From assembly GCA_014730055.1 (NCBI GenBank), contig WJIV01000295.1:1-6431 (forward strand): DNA of 6,431 bases. Direction: 5' to 3'. The notes below the pieces were generated by a model. The model made no database searches, was not told where the DNA came from, and worked only from the letters and a program-made list of their open reading frames with translations. Of this stretch, positions 5,397 to 6,431 are shown piece by piece. Origin of the DNA: Candidatus Bathyarchaeota archaeon (GTDB lineage: Archaea; Thermoproteota; Bathyarchaeia; TCS64). A program made the translations under genes and the position numbers. The stretch's first letter is position 1, and every line of letters begins with the position of its first letter.

Positions 5397-6431
5397 TTGG
5401 TCGACTGTTGGCTACCATATGGAGATACTGAAATATACGTATCCGTTAGGCTGGAAGATTATATTGGTACACTACGTAGTGAGAAAAAACCTACAGCTGA
5501 ATCGATTATTTTAGAAAATGATATGCAGACAGCTTTAGACGATCCAGTTGGCAACATTTCTATAAATGAACTCGTCACTCCCGATTGCAAAGTAACTATT
5601 GCTGTAGATGGAACTATGAATCCAGCTCTAGCAGTTGAAGGATTAAAAATTATCACCTCCCGTTTAGTAGATCTTATAGTTCCAAGAGATCGAATAACAA
5701 TTATTCTGGGAAATGGGGAAAGAGAAGACAGTGGCGGAAAAATCCTACCAACAATTAGAGAAGAACCGGGTCTAAAACAGATCAGGATTTTGAATAACAA
5801 TAAAACAAGTAGCAATTATTCTGAGCTAGGAGAGACGCTGAGGGGTACACCAATTAGGGTAAGAAATGAATATCTTGAAGCCTCTATAAAAATTGCTATC
5901 GGACAAACACATATTGATCCTCATACAGGATTCAAAGGGGCTTTCTCAGCAATAATTCCCGGGATATCAGCGCATAAAACTGTTGAGAGTAATAGAAAAA
6001 ATTATTTCAAGGAAGAAATCCAGTTCGGGAAGATAGAAAACAACCCAATTAAGGAAGACGCATTAGAAATTGTAGAAAAAGTGGGTATTGACTTTGCATT
6101 AAACTTTGCTGTAGATTACGATGGAACACCTATAAGTGTACGAGCTGGTTCTCATGAAGAAACTTGGGGTAAATCCATCAATGACTTGGGTGCTACCTAT
6201 GAGATAAAAACATCCGAATCTGCGGATATTACGATCATAAGCGCAGGGGGAATATCTCATGATTTTAACCTATACAGAGCTCTATGTTCCCTTGAAAACG
6301 CATCGAAGGTAACAAAAAGAAATGGCACCATAATATTAGCTGCCGAATGCAGCGAAGGACTAGGTGCAGAAGCATTTACAACTTTATCAAGAGTAAGAGA
6401 ACTTTCAGAGTTCGAAAGAAGGTTTACTTAT
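5397..6431 (+). CDS. LarA/DUF2088-family protein (lactate racemase-like), divergent active site, 3' partial
   Basis: At least 345 residues, cut by the window end; full-length relatives are about 420. The start is TTG 5397: it is the only ATG/GTG/TTG in the open frame before the family's N-terminal L-P-Y-G-D-T-E (residues 6-12). Both LarA domains are recognisable. The N-domain has VDGT at 70-73, LGNGERED about 104-111, and DPHTGFKG...IIPG at 174-189. The C-domain has SAGGISHDFNLYRAL and GTIILAAECSEGLGAEAF. In Lactiplantibacillus plantarum LarA, as I recall, Lys184 covalently holds the nickel-pincer nucleotide, His200 binds nickel, His108 and His174 are the acid/base pair, and Arg75 contacts the cofactor. 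Here the aligned residues seem to be S184, R200, E108, an off-register H172/H176, and M74. It is therefore probably not an ordinary lactate racemase. There is no ribosome binding site; a leaderless start is possible. Confidence 0.83.
   Translation, partial: MVDCWLPYGDTEIYVSVRLEDYIGTLRSEKKPTAESIILENDMQTALDDPVGNISINELVTPDCKVTIAVDGTMNPALAVEGLKIITSRLVDLIVPRDRITIILGNGEREDSGGKILPTIREEPGLKQIRILNNNKTSSNYSELGETLRGTPIRVRNEYLEASIKIAIGQTHIDPHTGFKGAFSAIIPGISAHKTVESNRKNYFKEEIQFGKIENNPIKEDALEIVEKVGIDFALNFAVDYDGTPISVRAGSHEETWGKSINDLGATYEIKTSESADITIISAGGISHDFNLYRALCSLENASKVTKRNGTIILAAECSEGLGAEAFTTLSRVRELSEFERRFTY

Noticed and set aside
5459..5815. 118-residue open frame on the minus strand
   Set aside because: It lies wholly antisense to the well-supported LarA-like coding sequence and shows no recognisable motif.
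5397..6431. LarA-like gene as a decaying pseudogene
   Set aside because: Although catalytic residues are replaced, the frame stays open for 345 codons and structural motifs of both domains are well kept, which points to selection.

Overview
This window looks like a piece of archaeal chromosome, AT-rich by eye, with eight protein-coding genes that all read on the + strand. The archaeal call rests on four things. The 1591 gene is a bifunctional phosphoglucose/phosphomannose isomerase of the archaeal type. The 1135 gene is a single-OB-fold ssDNA-binding protein resembling that of Sulfolobus. The 3212 gene is an archaeal/eukaryotic SPOUT RNA methyltransferase. Several genes have BRE/TATA-like boxes about 25-26 bases before the start codon, with little or no Shine-Dalgarno sequence, as expected for leaderless archaeal mRNAs. 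Heavy AGA/AGG and ATA codon use fits too. I favour a TACK-type lineage (Bathyarchaeia, Caldarchaeales or similar), but the window holds no rRNA and does not settle this.

Layout: (1) 1-1103, the 3' part of an M20-family metallohydrolase with a complete set of metal/catalytic residues. (2) 1135-1521, an OB-fold ssDNA-binding protein that closely follows it. (3) 1591-2658, phosphoglucose/phosphomannose isomerase behind its own promoter. (4) 2718-4531, a compact run: an unnamed conserved protein, an RNA uridine methyltransferase that overlaps it by four bases (GTGA), and a winged-helix protein anchored by two membrane helices. (5) 4622-4999, a small double-anchored surface protein with four N-glycosylation sequons, behind its own TATA box and followed by a T-tract. 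(6) 5000-5396, a gene-free AT-rich spacer with several short palindromes. (7) 5397 to the window end, a LarA/DUF2088-family protein with a TTG start, cut off by the window edge.

How the genes work together: most look like housekeeping functions placed side by side (amide hydrolysis, ssDNA binding, sugar-phosphate isomerisation, rRNA/tRNA modification). Two places stand out. One is the membrane-tethered winged-helix protein next to a small glycosylated membrane protein, with an inverted repeat between them, which could be a compact surface-sensing unit. The other is the LarA-like protein: its fold is recognisable, but the residues that in lactate racemase tether and coordinate the nickel-pincer cofactor appear to be replaced, suggesting a different chemistry or a non-catalytic role.
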